A DNA stretch of 64,000 nt from positions 43,304,825-43,368,824 of the forward strand of contig OY856187.1 in assembly GCA_963693315.1 (NCBI GenBank), read 5' to 3'. The position numbers were made by a program, and so were the translations under genes. How positions within the stretch are numbered: position 1 is the stretch's first letter; each line of letters starts with the position of its first letter. Below, piece by piece: positions 53,664-64,000 of the stretch. Origin of the DNA: Diogma glabrata (Eukaryota > Arthropoda > Insecta > Diptera > Cylindrotomidae). The notes below the pieces were generated by a model. The model worked only from the letters and a program-made list of their open reading frames with translations, had not been told where the DNA came from and did no database searches.

Positions 53664-54248
53664 TTAATAGTCCTTATTGAAAATATTAGTGCGAAAACGA
53701 AATAAATCGTTACACGATTGCGTTAAATCCATAAATAAATAACCATGGGGTTTCGACGCTGCCTCTTTATATACCCTTACTAGCTCGCCTACACGCTCCG
53801 GATAAATTTGTCGTGCAAGGGGATAAATTTGCGATTTATCCCTTGGATTGTTGAACACAACTAAATATTTGCAGTTTAATGATATATCCCGGCAAAATTT
53901 GCCTTGATGGAAGACATTTTGCGTAATCAAGACAACAGAAACATTTCGATGGTGTGAACCTTTAGTAAACAGTTCACATACATTTTTGGTATAAGCATCC
54001 GTCATCAAATCATCCAAAATGATTAAAGTATTTTCTAAGTTTTCAAAGTTTGTGGGAACAAAATCAAACACATCAACTTCTTCAAAATATTCTAAATCAT
54101 TTGTCGATACTGAATTCTTCTCACCGTTACACCAAATCAGTTTCTTTATACCCTGAATTTGTGGTAAGAGTCTCAAGACAAAAGTTGTTTTCCCACAACT
54201 TGATGGTCCACTTATCTGCATCGTGAACGGAATTTCCACGTTAAACAT
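53664..54248 (-). CDS. Polinton genome-packaging ATPase (FtsK/HerA type)
   Basis: 194 codons, intact, of normal length for the family. Walker A GPSSCGKTT at residues 14-22, Walker B TLIILDD at 74-80, then a sensor-like VVLITQNVFHQGK (about 105-117; the Gln-Asn is typical of packaging ATPases) and RDISLNCKYLVVFNNPRDKS with the conserved Asn/Arg. Drives DNA into preformed capsids in related viruses. It is the first gene of the leftward cluster, 138 bp inside the right terminal repeat, so its promoter probably lies in or next to that repeat. Confidence 0.95.
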   Translation of the reverse strand: MFNVEIPFTMQISGPSSCGKTTFVLRLLPQIQGIKKLIWCNGEKNSVSTNDLEYFEEVDVFDFVPTNFENLENTLIILDDLMTDAYTKNVCELFTKGSHHRNVSVVLITQNVFHQGKFCRDISLNCKYLVVFNNPRDKSQIYPLARQIYPERVGELVRVYKEAASKPHGYLFMDLTQSCNDLFRFRTNIFNKDY

Positions 54249-54386
54249 TTTTTTAGCAATAAGTAATCTGAACAGTTTGAACCACTATTTATAAACTTTC
54301 TTCACAGTTTTGTTAACAGTAAACTCAAATAAACGAAACACAAAGAATATGTGACCAAAGAAAAAAATCAAAAACATTCAGCTACG

Positions 54387-55664
54387 TATCGATAGTTTTA
54401 TTATTGTTTAGTGTTTTGATTGAAAGAGAGTTAAGAGTCAAAAATATTTATTTTTCCATATTATAATAAAATTTTGAATGAATAAAAACAATTGATTTAA
54501 TTATTATCTACAATGATTTTAACCAAATAAACATCTATAGTTGCAAAATTATCTTCATAAGTCTAATCAAACTCAAATAATTAACGAAACACAAAAAATA
54601 TGTGTTCAAAGAAAAAATCAAAATCACTCAGCTACTCAATATATTAACTACACAAACAACAAGTTTCTTATTAATATTTTTTTCATTTCAAGATAAAAAG
54701 AAAATTTACATAATATACTCTGCTTCACACAAAAAATACGCGACCAAAGAAAAAACAAAAAAATGCAAAATTATCTTCATAAGTCCAATCAAACTCAAAT
54801 AATTAACGAAACACAAAAAATATGTGTTCAAAGAAAAAATCAAAATCACTCAGCTACTCAATATATTAACTACACAAACAACAAGTTTCTTATTAATATT
54901 TTTTTCATTTCAAGATAAAAAGAAAATTTACATAATATACTCTGCTTCACACAAAAAATACGCGACCAAAGAAAAAACAAAAAAAATAACCAAACACAAC
55001 AAACAAATTCATGTCGACTATTCTAAATATTAAGATAATCTTTTTAATTTCTTATTTTGTTTGATTTAAGTTTTACTTTTTCGTTTAACTTTTTTTCAAT
55101 ATTTCTTTTGCTTGATTTTTGTTTCGAGTAGAATACTCGATATGAATTTGCTTATGCAAATTTTTTTGTTTTTTAATATAATATAATATAATCTGCTTCA
55201 CACAAAAATATACGATCAAAGAAAAAACAACAAAAAATTAATGTCGCAAAAATTGAAAATGTAAATAATATATGAAAATTTATATTAACACCTAGCTAAC
55301 TGAATGCGACCATGCGTGTTAGGTGTGTGAAACAAGTACGCAGCTTAATTATGCATAACAAATCCTACGTAACTCTTCATTACCCCTGTGAAAACTATCC
55401 CAGAGATAAATTACTCATAACATAGCCCTCACACCTTTGAAATGACACTAATCTATTAATATACTGCTTGTAAAACATCCTAAGCGATCACACTTGCACT
55501 AGAAATGTGCTAAATTCATACAATTCCATAAATTTAATACATGTATCAATACCCAACCAAAAAATACACGTGTGCAACTTGAAAAATTTTTAAGGTGCAC
55601 AAGCTTAGTATATTGTACCATTTCCGAAAGCCAACAAGATCATACAAGGTGGCACTATACTACT
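54387..55664 (-). repeat. Polinton terminal inverted repeat, right
   Basis: 1,278 bp, inverse of 39587-40861. Contains the mirrored 222-bp tandem duplication (about 54,550-54,995). Ends GGCACTATACTACT and is followed by the target duplication TACTCT. Confidence 0.95.
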
Positions 55665-55831
55665 TACTCTGATTGATGTTAAAATCCAATCCAACTTTGC
55701 AAAGATAGTCGGTTATTTTTTGTGAGTCTCAAGCAATCAAACTCAAGTAACTTTGTGAAACATTTCAATTTTTTCAATTCGAAAGCAGTTTTGTGTTTCT
55801 CAGAATAAACCTCATTACATTTATAAGTTTT

Positions 55832-55915
55832 TCGGTTGGGATTCGAACTCATAACCTTACCAAGGCCAATATGTTCAAATACTTTCATAGACACGTCAAC
55901 TGCACTACAATGTTG
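55832..55915 (-). ncRNA. tRNA-like segment (SINE head or tRNA pseudogene)
   Basis: On the minus strand, GTAGTGCAGTTGACG (55894-55908) resembles an RNA polymerase III A box, and GGTTATGAGTTCGAATCCC (55838-55856) a B box, about 40 bp apart, as in tRNA genes. The arms do not form a clean cloverleaf and no anticodon can be assigned. This fits a tRNA-derived SINE head; the following minus-strand sequence to about 55,680 could be its body. The 96-codon frame across it is probably a by-product. Confidence 0.45.
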
Positions 55916-56179
55916 ATGATCAAAGCGATGCGGTAGATCGATGTTCGTGAAAAAAATAGCGATTACCACTTTGTTTATTTACACATAACCTAGTAGACAT
56001 AACCTCAAAAAAATGTTTTGATCGAATGTTGTCCATATAATATAAACTTATGGCGGCTCGTTTAACATAAACTCTGTTTCAAATTTTAATATGAAATGAA
56101 TTTAATACACATGACTGTAAACAAAATTTGTCAAAACATAAAATTTTGAAAACGATTATTGAAAAACGAAAATTCAAGA

Positions 56180-57310
56180 AACTTTTTTAAGACTATTTCA
56201 TTTTTCTTTTAAGTGAAAAAAATCTTGAAGCCATCTATTGTAAGTTTAATATCTCTGATTTTTCGTAAAACAAGCTTTAGCTAAGACACGTTTTTTAAAA
56301 AGGAATGTGTTTTATTTTTGTTGTCATAAGGTTCACCTAAAAACATTATAATTTGATCTTTTACTGCGTATGACAAACGAATGCAAATATGTGTTTTGAT
56401 GAATTTTTGGATATTTATAGGCTGATTCTGATATCAGCTAATAAATATATGTCTACAAAAATATTATCAAATGAAAATTTACCTCTGATTCTGCGTAAAA
56501 CAGTTTTTGGTAAGACAAATTTTTTAAAAAGGAATGCGTTTAGGTTTAGACTTGTAGGTTGTTATAAAAACATTATTGTACTTTGTTCTTTTACTCCAAA
56601 TGACTGAATATTTCCATAAATTTTTCGGGATCCGCTTTAAATTTAATTTGTTTAAAAAGCTATAACGTATGTGCCGTTTATTAGACCCCAACATAAAAGA
56701 TTCAGGTATATTATTCAGCGCATTTATCCCAAATAAGTTTTCGCGGGTTTGCAATATCTTTTTCTAGATTTTAAAAAATTTAACTCTGATTCTGTGTCTT
56801 ATTTAAGATTTCTTTTGTGAGGCTTAGGTGTGTCGGTTGTAATAAAAACATTATTATCATTTGCTATTTGATTGCGAATGATTGATTAGAAATATGTGTT
56901 CATGTATTTTTGAACATTTATGGGGTGATTCATATACTAGCTAATAAAGATTTGTCCAAGCAAATATCACCAAATGTAATTTTAGCTCTAATGCTCCGTA
57001 AAAAAGTCCTAGCTAAAACAAATTTCTTAAAATAGAATGTGTTTAGGTTTAGGTGTGTATCGTTGTTATAAAACATTTTTATAATTTAGTCTTTTTTGGA
57101 ATGACTGAATCGAAATATGTGTTTTCATGAATTTTTAGATTTCAATACGTTTCGCAAACTATTTGTTTTCCACTCTAAATTAAATTTGTTTAAAAAATTA
57201 TACCGTATTGTGCCAATAATTAGACCCTACAACAAAAGATCAGGGTGTGTCATACAATAACATACGTATCATACAGTGTTTCAGGGTATATCATACAATA
57301 ACTTTTTCTA
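56180..57310. repeat. degenerate tandem array
   Basis: Four or so diverged units of about 210-300 bp share CTCTGATTCTGCGTAAAACA, TTTTTTAAAAAGGAATGTGTTT, GTTGTTATAAAAACATTAT and ATATGTGTTTTGATGAATTTTT (near 56,260, 56,480, 56,780 and 56,990). A subunit with TTAAATTTGTTTAAAAA and ATTAGACCC occurs twice (about 56,640 and 57,180). No coding features. Confidence 0.65.
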
Positions 57311-57827
57311 AAAATGTAAAGTTTAGAAATCGCAAAAACAGTATTTCTTTTTATTGAAAATATTATGGTGTGTGCGATATATCTTAATGATAAACGAGTA
57401 ATAACGATGTTGATACGGTTAAATTTTTAAATGTGTTTGTGTTGGTAATACCTAAGTAATATTTATTACTTTATTTGTAATCTACCGATGTAATGAGCAA
57501 ATCTAGTTATACCAGCTAGATCTTTTTATTTTAATGGAAAAAACCGCAATCTTCGTAATAGCTGTATGTCGCAAGAATTGTAAATCCATAATTATTAACT
57601 AATACTTATCGTAATATCTAGTAATAAACTACAAAAAACCATGATATCAGCAACAAAAAACATCAAAAATGTAAATTTTAGTTCGTGAAAATGGTGCAGT
57701 TTACTGTTTAATAATCAAAACTATCTACTCACTACAAAAAGAAGTGATATCCTGTGTCAAGCAGAAACGAGTGTAAAACAAGACATTTTCAGATAATTAA
57801 GTATTCTACATAATTCGAAATATGTAC

Positions 57828-58340
57828 TTCCTTTGTCACTCAGATTAGAGGTTAGAATAAAACAACTTCAACTCACTACGTATTAAAACAATAGTTTCTA
57901 GTAAAAGTTCCAAATAACAAATTTGATTTATTTCTATACGAATGAAAATGTGGGATTCAATATTTGTACGATTGACTGAATTGAGAAAAGGTTGGAACAA
58001 TCTCGAAACCTCAGTGATAGCTCAAACTTTTATTTAATATCAGTCTGTAGTATAACAGTTTGTTATACTACAGACTCTAGTTTATAAATTAAGACCATGC
58101 TATTTGAGGATCAAGTTACTTACTTTTAGAGTTATATAATCTGTTAGTCCCCACTGAGGTTTCGTGGTTGTTCCGACCTTTTCTCAATTCAGTCAATCGT
58201 ACAAATATCGAATCCAACATTTTCATTCGTATAGAAATAAATCAAATTTGTTATTTGGAACTTTTACTAGAAACTTTTGTTTTAATACGTAGTTAGTTGA
58301 AGTTGTTTTATTTCAACCTCTAATCTGAGTGACAAAGGAA
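57828..58340. mobile_element. 513-bp foldback with a second perfect hairpin in its loop
   Basis: Inverted arms of about 190 bp: TTCCTTTGTCACTCAGATTA at the left, its inverse at the right, well conserved over GACTGAATTGAGAAAAGGTTG and ATTTCTATACGAATGAAAAT. The loop contains AGTCTGTAGTATAACA and TGTTATACTACAGACT (58042-58057 and 58061-58076), a perfect 16-bp hairpin with a 3-base loop, so the element is a palindrome within a palindrome. No coding capacity. Confidence 0.85.
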
Positions 58341-59829
58341 TCAAACTCAAGCTACTTCGTGAATTCAAAAATTAAATGTTTGATTCTACCAAATCCTTAA
58401 TTAAAGAAATAATTTTCGTTTTGACATAAAAACAAATAAATCACAAGTTTTATCATTTCCACATTAAACAATAAATCATTAACACTAGAAATATTTTAAC
58501 AAAAGAATTGCATACATATCATTTTTTGTTTTTTTTTTTATTTTTAACTTCTATTATTTTGCTTGTGTTAAAGATTTCCTTGTTATTTGTATTGTTTTTC
58601 CGTTAAATTTCCGAATCTATTTCCTTTAAAAAACACAGGAAAGAAGAAAACTATTTGTTAGTTTATTTTAAAATATTTTATAATTGTTTGTTGCATAAGG
58701 ATTGTTTTGTTTTTGTAATTTTAAAAATGGGATGATATAGCGAGAAACTAGATTCAGTTAAATGCAGTTAAAACCGTAACTTTTATAACCGTAACCGTAA
58801 CCGTAACTATAATATAAAATTTTTATAATAAATTTTGTATTTGTACTTCCCCGAGATCAATTAGCTTCCCGCAAATTCAATACCAGTTTTCAGTTTTCTG
58901 CAAACATTACACAATTCTCTATTATTTTTTTTCAATAATAACGAATCGATAAGAATAAATATTGCTTTTTTCTCGTAAGAAGTTATCATAATAATAATAA
59001 AAAATAAAAGACGAACGCTGAAAACGTACACATAATAGAAAATGCTTATATACGCAAATATAATACAAAAAAATGTATTATATTCTATCCTTCATTCAAT
59101 ATTGATCTTTTAGATTACTTTCAATTTACATCAACTGAATTTTTCGGATTTTTTCTTCTTCTATATAAAAAAATCTAGACAAAATAATAAAAATTCTTGG
59201 CACTACTTTCTCATTCCAAATGGTACAAAAATATAATATTAAATAAATTTCTAAGCACAAACAAAGAAAACACAAAATTTCTTAAGCTTCCACGGATTAT
59301 CCACGACATCGAACCAGAATTATTCTACCACAAATATTTTTACGATAAATAAGAGAAAATATAAATTAAAAGATATATTTTAAGATTTGTATGAAGATTT
59401 TATTCTAAGGATGAAGAAAGAATATGTTGTTTTTTCTATAGATTGGTTTTGTTAAGTATGGAAATCAAATGGTGTAATATTTTATTTTAGACTGATAATT
59501 GGTATATTTAAAATAGTATATTTAATGTTGTATTATATACATACAGTCAACTTTTCAATTGTAACAATTAAAATACTATTTATAGTGTTTTAAAGAAAAT
59601 GAATTGTCTATAAAAAAAATTTGATATATTTATTTCAAATCCATCATCTTTTAATGGAAGAAAAAAGTGTTCTAAACCAAATTGTAAAAACTTGACCATT
59701 TTTGATTTTCCTGAAACATGTCATATAAGTAGTATGGATATAAGTATAGCCATATGCCATATAAGTAGTACATATAAGTAGTACGGTCAACATAAAAAAC
59801 ACAACGGATAAGGGGCACCCCAAAATGCA
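58341..59829. other. unassigned AT-rich sequence
   Basis: No gene. A short run of AACCGT (about 58,782-58,808) and repeated CATATAAGTAGTA words (59,725-59,790) are simple repeats. Confidence 0.5.
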
Positions 59830-59945
59830 TGAAATTGAAAATTTTGCCAATCTGAGGTAACTTTGAAATTAAATTGCTCAAGAACGGCTATACCGATTTC
59901 AACAAACTTGTTTGATAGGTGATTAGTTAATCTTTAGAAAACAAC
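59830..59945. repeat. dispersed repeat shared with 33,690-33,800
   Basis: AATTGCTCAAGAACGGCT and GGTGATTAGTTAATC occur at the same spacing in the loop of the 32.5-34.8 kb foldback element. Same orientation, moderately diverged. Confidence 0.65.
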
Positions 59946-60159
59946 ATTGCGCTAGAGTCAAAGTTCAATTTATTTAAACATAGCGCTAGAGTCAAAAGTC
60001 AATTGAATTTCAACTATTTTGAAGTGAAAACTTCTTTAGATGCGTTGTGCGATTTTGTATGGGGAAAAATTTATATATTCGGGAGATCGTCAGCCGAGAT
60101 CGTCACACTGTAGCTATATATATTGAAAATAAATATCAAAAGAATGATTGATATTTTTT

Positions 60160-61010
60160 TATTCTCGTTCTCTTGATTCATATATTTTGGTTTTTTTTTT
60201 TATTGAATTTGATGTTTTTCTCAGTTAATTACAGTGTGTAAATGTGGTAAGCAAAGCAAGTAAAGATTCTGTTGGATTTTTAGGCAAAATAAAAAAAAAA
60301 TCTTTTTTGTCATATTTGATTTGTGTGTTATTCTTTATGCTTTTAATAAAGAAAACGCAATTACTAATTAATTAAATTGAAATTTTTTTGCCTTAGTTTT
60401 ATTTTAATTTAAACCAATGAAATTCTCTAAAATGTAATGACATCATTCAATTTCACCAATAACATTTGAATTATACTAATAACAAATATTTATACGTCTG
60501 GCCTACTAGGATATTAAAAATGATCAGTCTAATTTTCAAATAATTAACTAGTACAACAGTAGGACAACCTATAATTCATCACAAATATATAAAGAAATGA
60601 AAAATGGCAAAAAATTTTCTAAACGAATTCCCCTCGTTCGTTGATAAATTCTCATAATTTTTTGAAAAATTCCTCAAGCAAGTGGTATTGATTAGCCTTC
60701 GGCCTACGGCCTCGTGCTTATATCAATATACTTGCTTTCGAAATTTTTGGCACAAAATTATTTCGAATTTACACCGCCCTTGGGAAACAACTGATAATTT
60801 TTTGTTTAAAAAGAGTGATTGAGATAAATTGTCATCATTTGTTAGTCTTCTCTAATTCTCGTTCTCTTGATTCATATATTTGTTTTTTCTGTTTTATTGA
60901 ATTTGATTATTTTCTCAGTTAATAACGGAGTGTAAGTTTGGTAAAGCAAGTAAAGATTTTGTTGCATTTTTAAGTAAAATAAAAAAAATGGTTTTTGTCA
61001 TATTTATTAA
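60160..61010. repeat. direct repeat flanking a dispersed repeat copy
   Basis: ATTCTCGTTCTCTTGATTCATA begins two related segments (about 60,162-60,340 and 60,857-61,010), each continuing with AAAGCAAGTAAAGATT and TTTTTGTCATATTT. Between them (60,385-60,800) lies a copy of the repeat also found at 24,590-25,170 (AAATGGCAAAAAATTTTC, CCTCAAGCAAGTGGTATTGA). No coding features. Confidence 0.65.
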
Positions 61011-61062
61011 AATAAAACTTTCTCCGGAGCGACTTGAGTGAAGAATAATATTTTTTTTTATT

Positions 61063-61221
61063 TTTGTTTTTAATTGTAAAATCCAAATTAACTCAAATTG
61101 TACGAAAATGCCTGTCGATGAAATTTTGAATTTCGAAACATGTAGTAAAGATTATTATAAAAAAAAATTGATTTATTAAAAATATTTTGAGTGAATTTGG
61201 ATTTTACAATTAAAAACAAAC
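61063..61221. repeat. 27-bp inverted repeat
   Basis: TTTGTTTTTAATTGTAAAATCC (about 61,063) and its inverse GGATTTTACAATTAAAAACAAA (about 61,199) enclose about 110 bp. AT-rich but perfect over this length; perhaps the end of a small element. Confidence 0.6.
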
Positions 61222-61709
61222 AAAAATTTTTTGTCATATTTGATTTGTGTGTTTTTATTTATACTTTTTAATACAGTGTTATGAGGATGTTTTATCATTT
61301 GCGACTGTGATTTTCACGTTTTCACCCAACAATGTTATTTAGTATTACTAAACGTAGATTACGAACGCATCATTTTCGATGTTTGTAATAATTATAAATA
61401 CGAGAATCCGACTGATGATTTGATGAGTTGTAAATACGGAGTTGTTAAAAAATGCTAAGTAGGTGCATTTTTGTTTGGGATTTCATAAAATAAATTAAAA
61501 AAAAAAGATAAAATATGTTGTTACTAGTTCTTTTTTTTAAACTATTCATTTGTTGTTTTTGTTTAAATTATTAAAAACCATCAGTGGTCTTCTTTAAAAG
61601 AAGAAAATGCCCCAAATCAAGGAAAAGAAAACAGATAATCGAAAACATATGTTCCGTATTTAATAAATAATTATTATAAGTTATGGTTTGTTGTATCTAT
61701 ATTATTTTT

Positions 61710-61986
61710 GTGCATAAAAAAAATTAATAATTGTACGTTGCAAAGTTAGTATTTTTAATCTTAGAAATGGTAATTAATTAAAAACGTTAAAATTAGTGTC
61801 TTGCATAAAAATTAATAACTGTGCGTTGCAAATTTAGTTATTTATTAACCTTAGAAATGATAATTAATAAAAACGTTAAAACTAGTGTCTTGCATAAAAA
61901 AAATTAATAACTGTACGTTGCAAATTTATTTATTTTTAACCTAGAAATAATAATTGATGAAAACTTTAAAATTAGTGTCTTGCATA
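61710..61986. repeat. 89-bp tandem repeat, three copies
   Basis: Each unit ends TTAGTGTCTTGCATAA (GTGTC at 61796, 61885 and 61975) and contains CTGTACGTTGCAAATTT. Units differ by several substitutions. It abuts the 3' end of the RTE relic and may be that element's 3' tail repeat. Confidence 0.85.
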
Positions 61987-61999
61987 ACGGTGCCTTTTC

Positions 62000-63110
62000 G
62001 TTTTCAACTTTACTCAACCATTCTCGCCTACTCGTTCGTTCTCCTTTGTGGACCTGGTGTTGCCTCCTTGTAGAAATTTCAGATAACAATCTCTTTTGTA
62101 TTGAATAGCGTCAAGATATGATTGATCCATCCATGGTTTCTGGGAGTGGTTTTGTGGTCGTTTAAGTATTCCCTCAGCAGCGCTTAAAACAGCTTCTTTG
62201 AGCAAATACTATGACTTATCGACATCTTCATTAATGGTTTCTAATTTCTCCAATGTTTCGGCAATATGGTTTTGATATCTCTCTTCTGTTTCAGCATTCT
62301 TTAGTGATGAGATGTTAAAACGTTTCCGTTGATTGAATTTTAGAATACTTGGATTTGGGAAGTGAAACCTTATTTGCAAAGAAGTGGTCACTTCTAATGT
62401 ATGCACCTCTAAAAGATCGCACATCCAGAACACTCAAAAAGAAACGTGCTGTAACTAGCACTTGATCAATTTGATTTCGAGTGTTTCCATTCGGTGAGAC
62501 CCAAGTCTGCTTATGAATCGATCGGTGCGGATAGAAAGTGCTGACAGTTTTCAAATTATTTGATAATGCAAACTCAGTCATTCTCTAACCATTATCATTC
62601 GAATTCCAATGCAGACTGTTGGGGCCTAGCACATTTCCATAAGAGATATCTCTTCCAACCTGCCCATTAAAGTCACCAAGAACCATAATGAAATCGCGTG
62701 TAGGTATTTGCTTCATAGCCTCTTCCAGTGCTATATAGAAATTATCCTTCTCGTCGAAGGTCTTAGCTTCAGTAGGTGCATGCACGGCAATAAGAGAAAT
62801 ATTGTTGTATGTACCGCGTACCCGTAGGTAGCAGATCTTCTCATTAACCGGGATGAATTTAAACACGGCTTCTTGTATGCGTACACCAACAAGAAATCCA
62901 GTTCCAAATTCTCTTCGAGAGGGATGACCACTACAATGTAAAGAGTGACTATTCAAATCTTGTTTTCCGATTATTGGCTGTCTAATTTTTTTGCAGAGCT
63001 ATGATATCTATCCTATACCTCTTAGCCTCTATTTCTAGACTTATTTAAGCATTGGGAGCGCTGAGACTGCGCACGTTCCACGTGCCGATTCGGTAGTCTG
63101 GTCCCTTATC
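62000..63110 (-). pseudogene. RTE-clade LINE endonuclease, multiply broken
   Basis: Minus strand from about 63,080: GTWNVRSL (first motif of the AP-type endonuclease), DIIALQ, then GTGFLVGVRI, YLRVRGTYNNISLIAVHAPT, IMVLGDFNGQVGRD and SNDNG (62585-62956). Then LSNNLKTVSTFYPHRSIHKQ, WVSPNGNTRNQIDQVLVTAR, LDVRSFRGAYIRSDHF (62315-62581). The post-endonuclease region PWMDQSYLDAIQYKRDCYLK follows in another frame (62014-62205). Such proteins nick genomic DNA for target-primed reverse transcription. There are at least three frameshifts and two stops, and no reverse transcriptase motifs: the copy ends at about 62,000 where the 89-bp tandem repeat starts. Dead and truncated. Confidence 0.85.
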
Positions 63111-63579
63111 ACTTAAAGGTAAAATTCTGTTTTTTTTTGTCCGGGCATGTTATTCTTTTCTGATTTCCAAACTTAACAAATAATTTTTTTTCTGTGGTTA
63201 GGGTATTAACCTTCGAATTTTAAATTGGAATTTAAATGGGACTATATATCTTTAAAAATATATATCTCAATAAAACGAGGAAAGCCCTTTGGCACTAGTG
63301 CCATCTTTAAAAAAGTTTTTCAATATTTTAATTTTAAAATTAATTTGAAAAACGTTTAATTAAACTATGCAATTTAGGAAAATTCTAAAATGAGTAGAAC
63401 TTTTTTATTTTCCCCATACTACTTAAAATATGGCAAGATTCAGGAAAATAAAAAATGGTCAAGTTCAAAATTTGACTTTTCACCTGTATGGATCACGTTT
63501 TTCATCTAATTGAATCATCTAGTTGAAAGTATTCGTTTATCATGAGTCACAATTTCCTTGTATGTATTGTTGTCAAGTT
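63111..63579. other. unassigned sequence between two LINE relics
   Basis: AT-rich, with a small palindrome TTTGGCACTAGTGCCA near 63,288. Nothing else recognised. Confidence 0.4.
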
Positions 63580-64000
63580 TGAGGCGCTGCATATGTTTCC
63601 ATCCTGGCTCTTTTGGACTCTGTTCAAAAGTATTCTATACGAATTGTTGGAGATCGAAATTTAACATCAAATCTTGATTCCCTATAACTTCGTCGCACTG
63701 TGGCTGGATTTGTTGTTTTTTTGTAAATATTGTCACCAGCAGTGCTCGGTCGAAATCAGATCCATCATGCCTCAATCGTATTCCTTTCCTCGTTTTACAC
63801 GTCAATCGGTTTGTGCAAACAATCTAACTGTTGAGATCACTCACTATCATAGTGATAAAATGCAAAGGGACTTATTTGTTCGTACATCGTACAAATGGAA
63901 TGCTTTGCCCGAATCAATAGTCTCAAGTGCCTGCAATCTACAAAGATTTAAAAAAAAAACGTTTACTAACACCTCAGAACGCATGTTCTTGTGGGACCTA
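63580..64000 (+). pseudogene. second copy of the Jockey/CR1-type LINE C-terminus, cut by the window edge
   Basis: Plus-strand relic of the same LINE as 26165-26692: LLDSVQKYSIRIVGDRNLTS then NLDSL, a stop, LRRTVAGFVVFL, and after further frame breaks RDLFVRTSYKWNALPESIVS and LQRFKK. Several stops and at least one frameshift, so older than the 26-kb copy. Continues beyond the window. Confidence 0.8.

Larger units (their letters stand above)
39587..55664. mobile_element. Polinton/Maverick, 16,078 bp, with complete virion gene set
   Basis: Begins AGTAGTATAGTGCC and ends GGCACTATACTACT, the AG...CT termini of Polintons, with about 1.28-kb terminal inverted repeats. TACTCT flanks both ends (39581-39586 and 55665-55670), a perfect 6-bp target duplication as Polinton integrases make. 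It encodes the four defining genes (type B polymerase, integrase, adenain-like protease, FtsK/HerA-type packaging ATPase) plus double and single jelly-roll capsid proteins and five small proteins. The eight minus-strand genes and two plus-strand genes are packed with little spare DNA. Polintons can be seen as integrated relatives of small DNA viruses. Only the polymerase is visibly broken. Confidence 0.97.

Noticed and set aside
56389..56754. Two frames of 72 and 76 codons
   Set aside because: They lie in the degenerate tandem array and overlap on opposite strands; no motifs.
58782..58810. AACCGT repeats as telomere-like sequence
   Set aside because: Only three or four units and not an arthropod telomere motif (TTAGG); simple-sequence DNA.
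59644..59881. Two overlapping minus-strand frames of 68-69 codons
   Set aside because: Tyr/Met runs come from the CATATAAGTAGTA simple repeat.

Overview
The window is AT-rich eukaryotic DNA, most likely from an insect. This is inferred from the element types present and from tiny GT-AG intron structure; the species cannot be told. I find no convincing host gene. Almost everything recognisable is a transposable element, often nested and often palindromic.

Layout. (1) 1-6.76 kb: mostly unassigned AT-rich sequence, a 1.9 kb element with short terminal inverted repeats (2782-4660), and one possible host exon near 5.96-6.18 kb. (2) 6761-18014: a foldback element whose long inverted arms are built of tandem repeats. 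A Penelope-like element (PLE) is inserted in one arm (7893-15559, 12-bp target duplication). Inside the PLE lie a decayed Helitron, a 419-bp palindrome made of two Helitron 3' ends, and a mariner with an intact DD34D transposase. (3) 18.4-25.2 kb: another composite repeat holding a 285-bp tandem array, inverted PLE-like arms with hammerhead-like motifs and a TA-flanked MITE; a third copy of the foldback arm; and a broken Merlin element. (4) 25.2-39.6 kb: LINE and Gypsy relics, a 2.3 kb foldback element (32506-34786) and long unassigned stretches.

(5) 39587-55664: a 16,078-bp Polinton/Maverick, the centrepiece. It starts AG and ends CT, has about 1.28 kb terminal inverted repeats, and is flanked by a perfect 6-bp duplication TACTCT. 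It carries a protein-primed type B DNA polymerase (two frameshifts), an integrase with chromodomain, an adenain-like protease, a packaging ATPase, major and minor capsid proteins, and five smaller proteins. The ATPase, capsid and protease genes form one leftward-transcribed cluster, consistent with virion formation. Integrase and polymerase also read leftward, while two small genes read rightward between them. In this copy everything but the polymerase appears open.

(6) 55.7-64 kb: a tRNA-like (SINE-type) fragment, degenerate tandem arrays, a 513-bp foldback with a second hairpin in its loop, an RTE-type LINE endonuclease pseudogene and, at the right edge, a second copy of the LINE seen at 26 kb.
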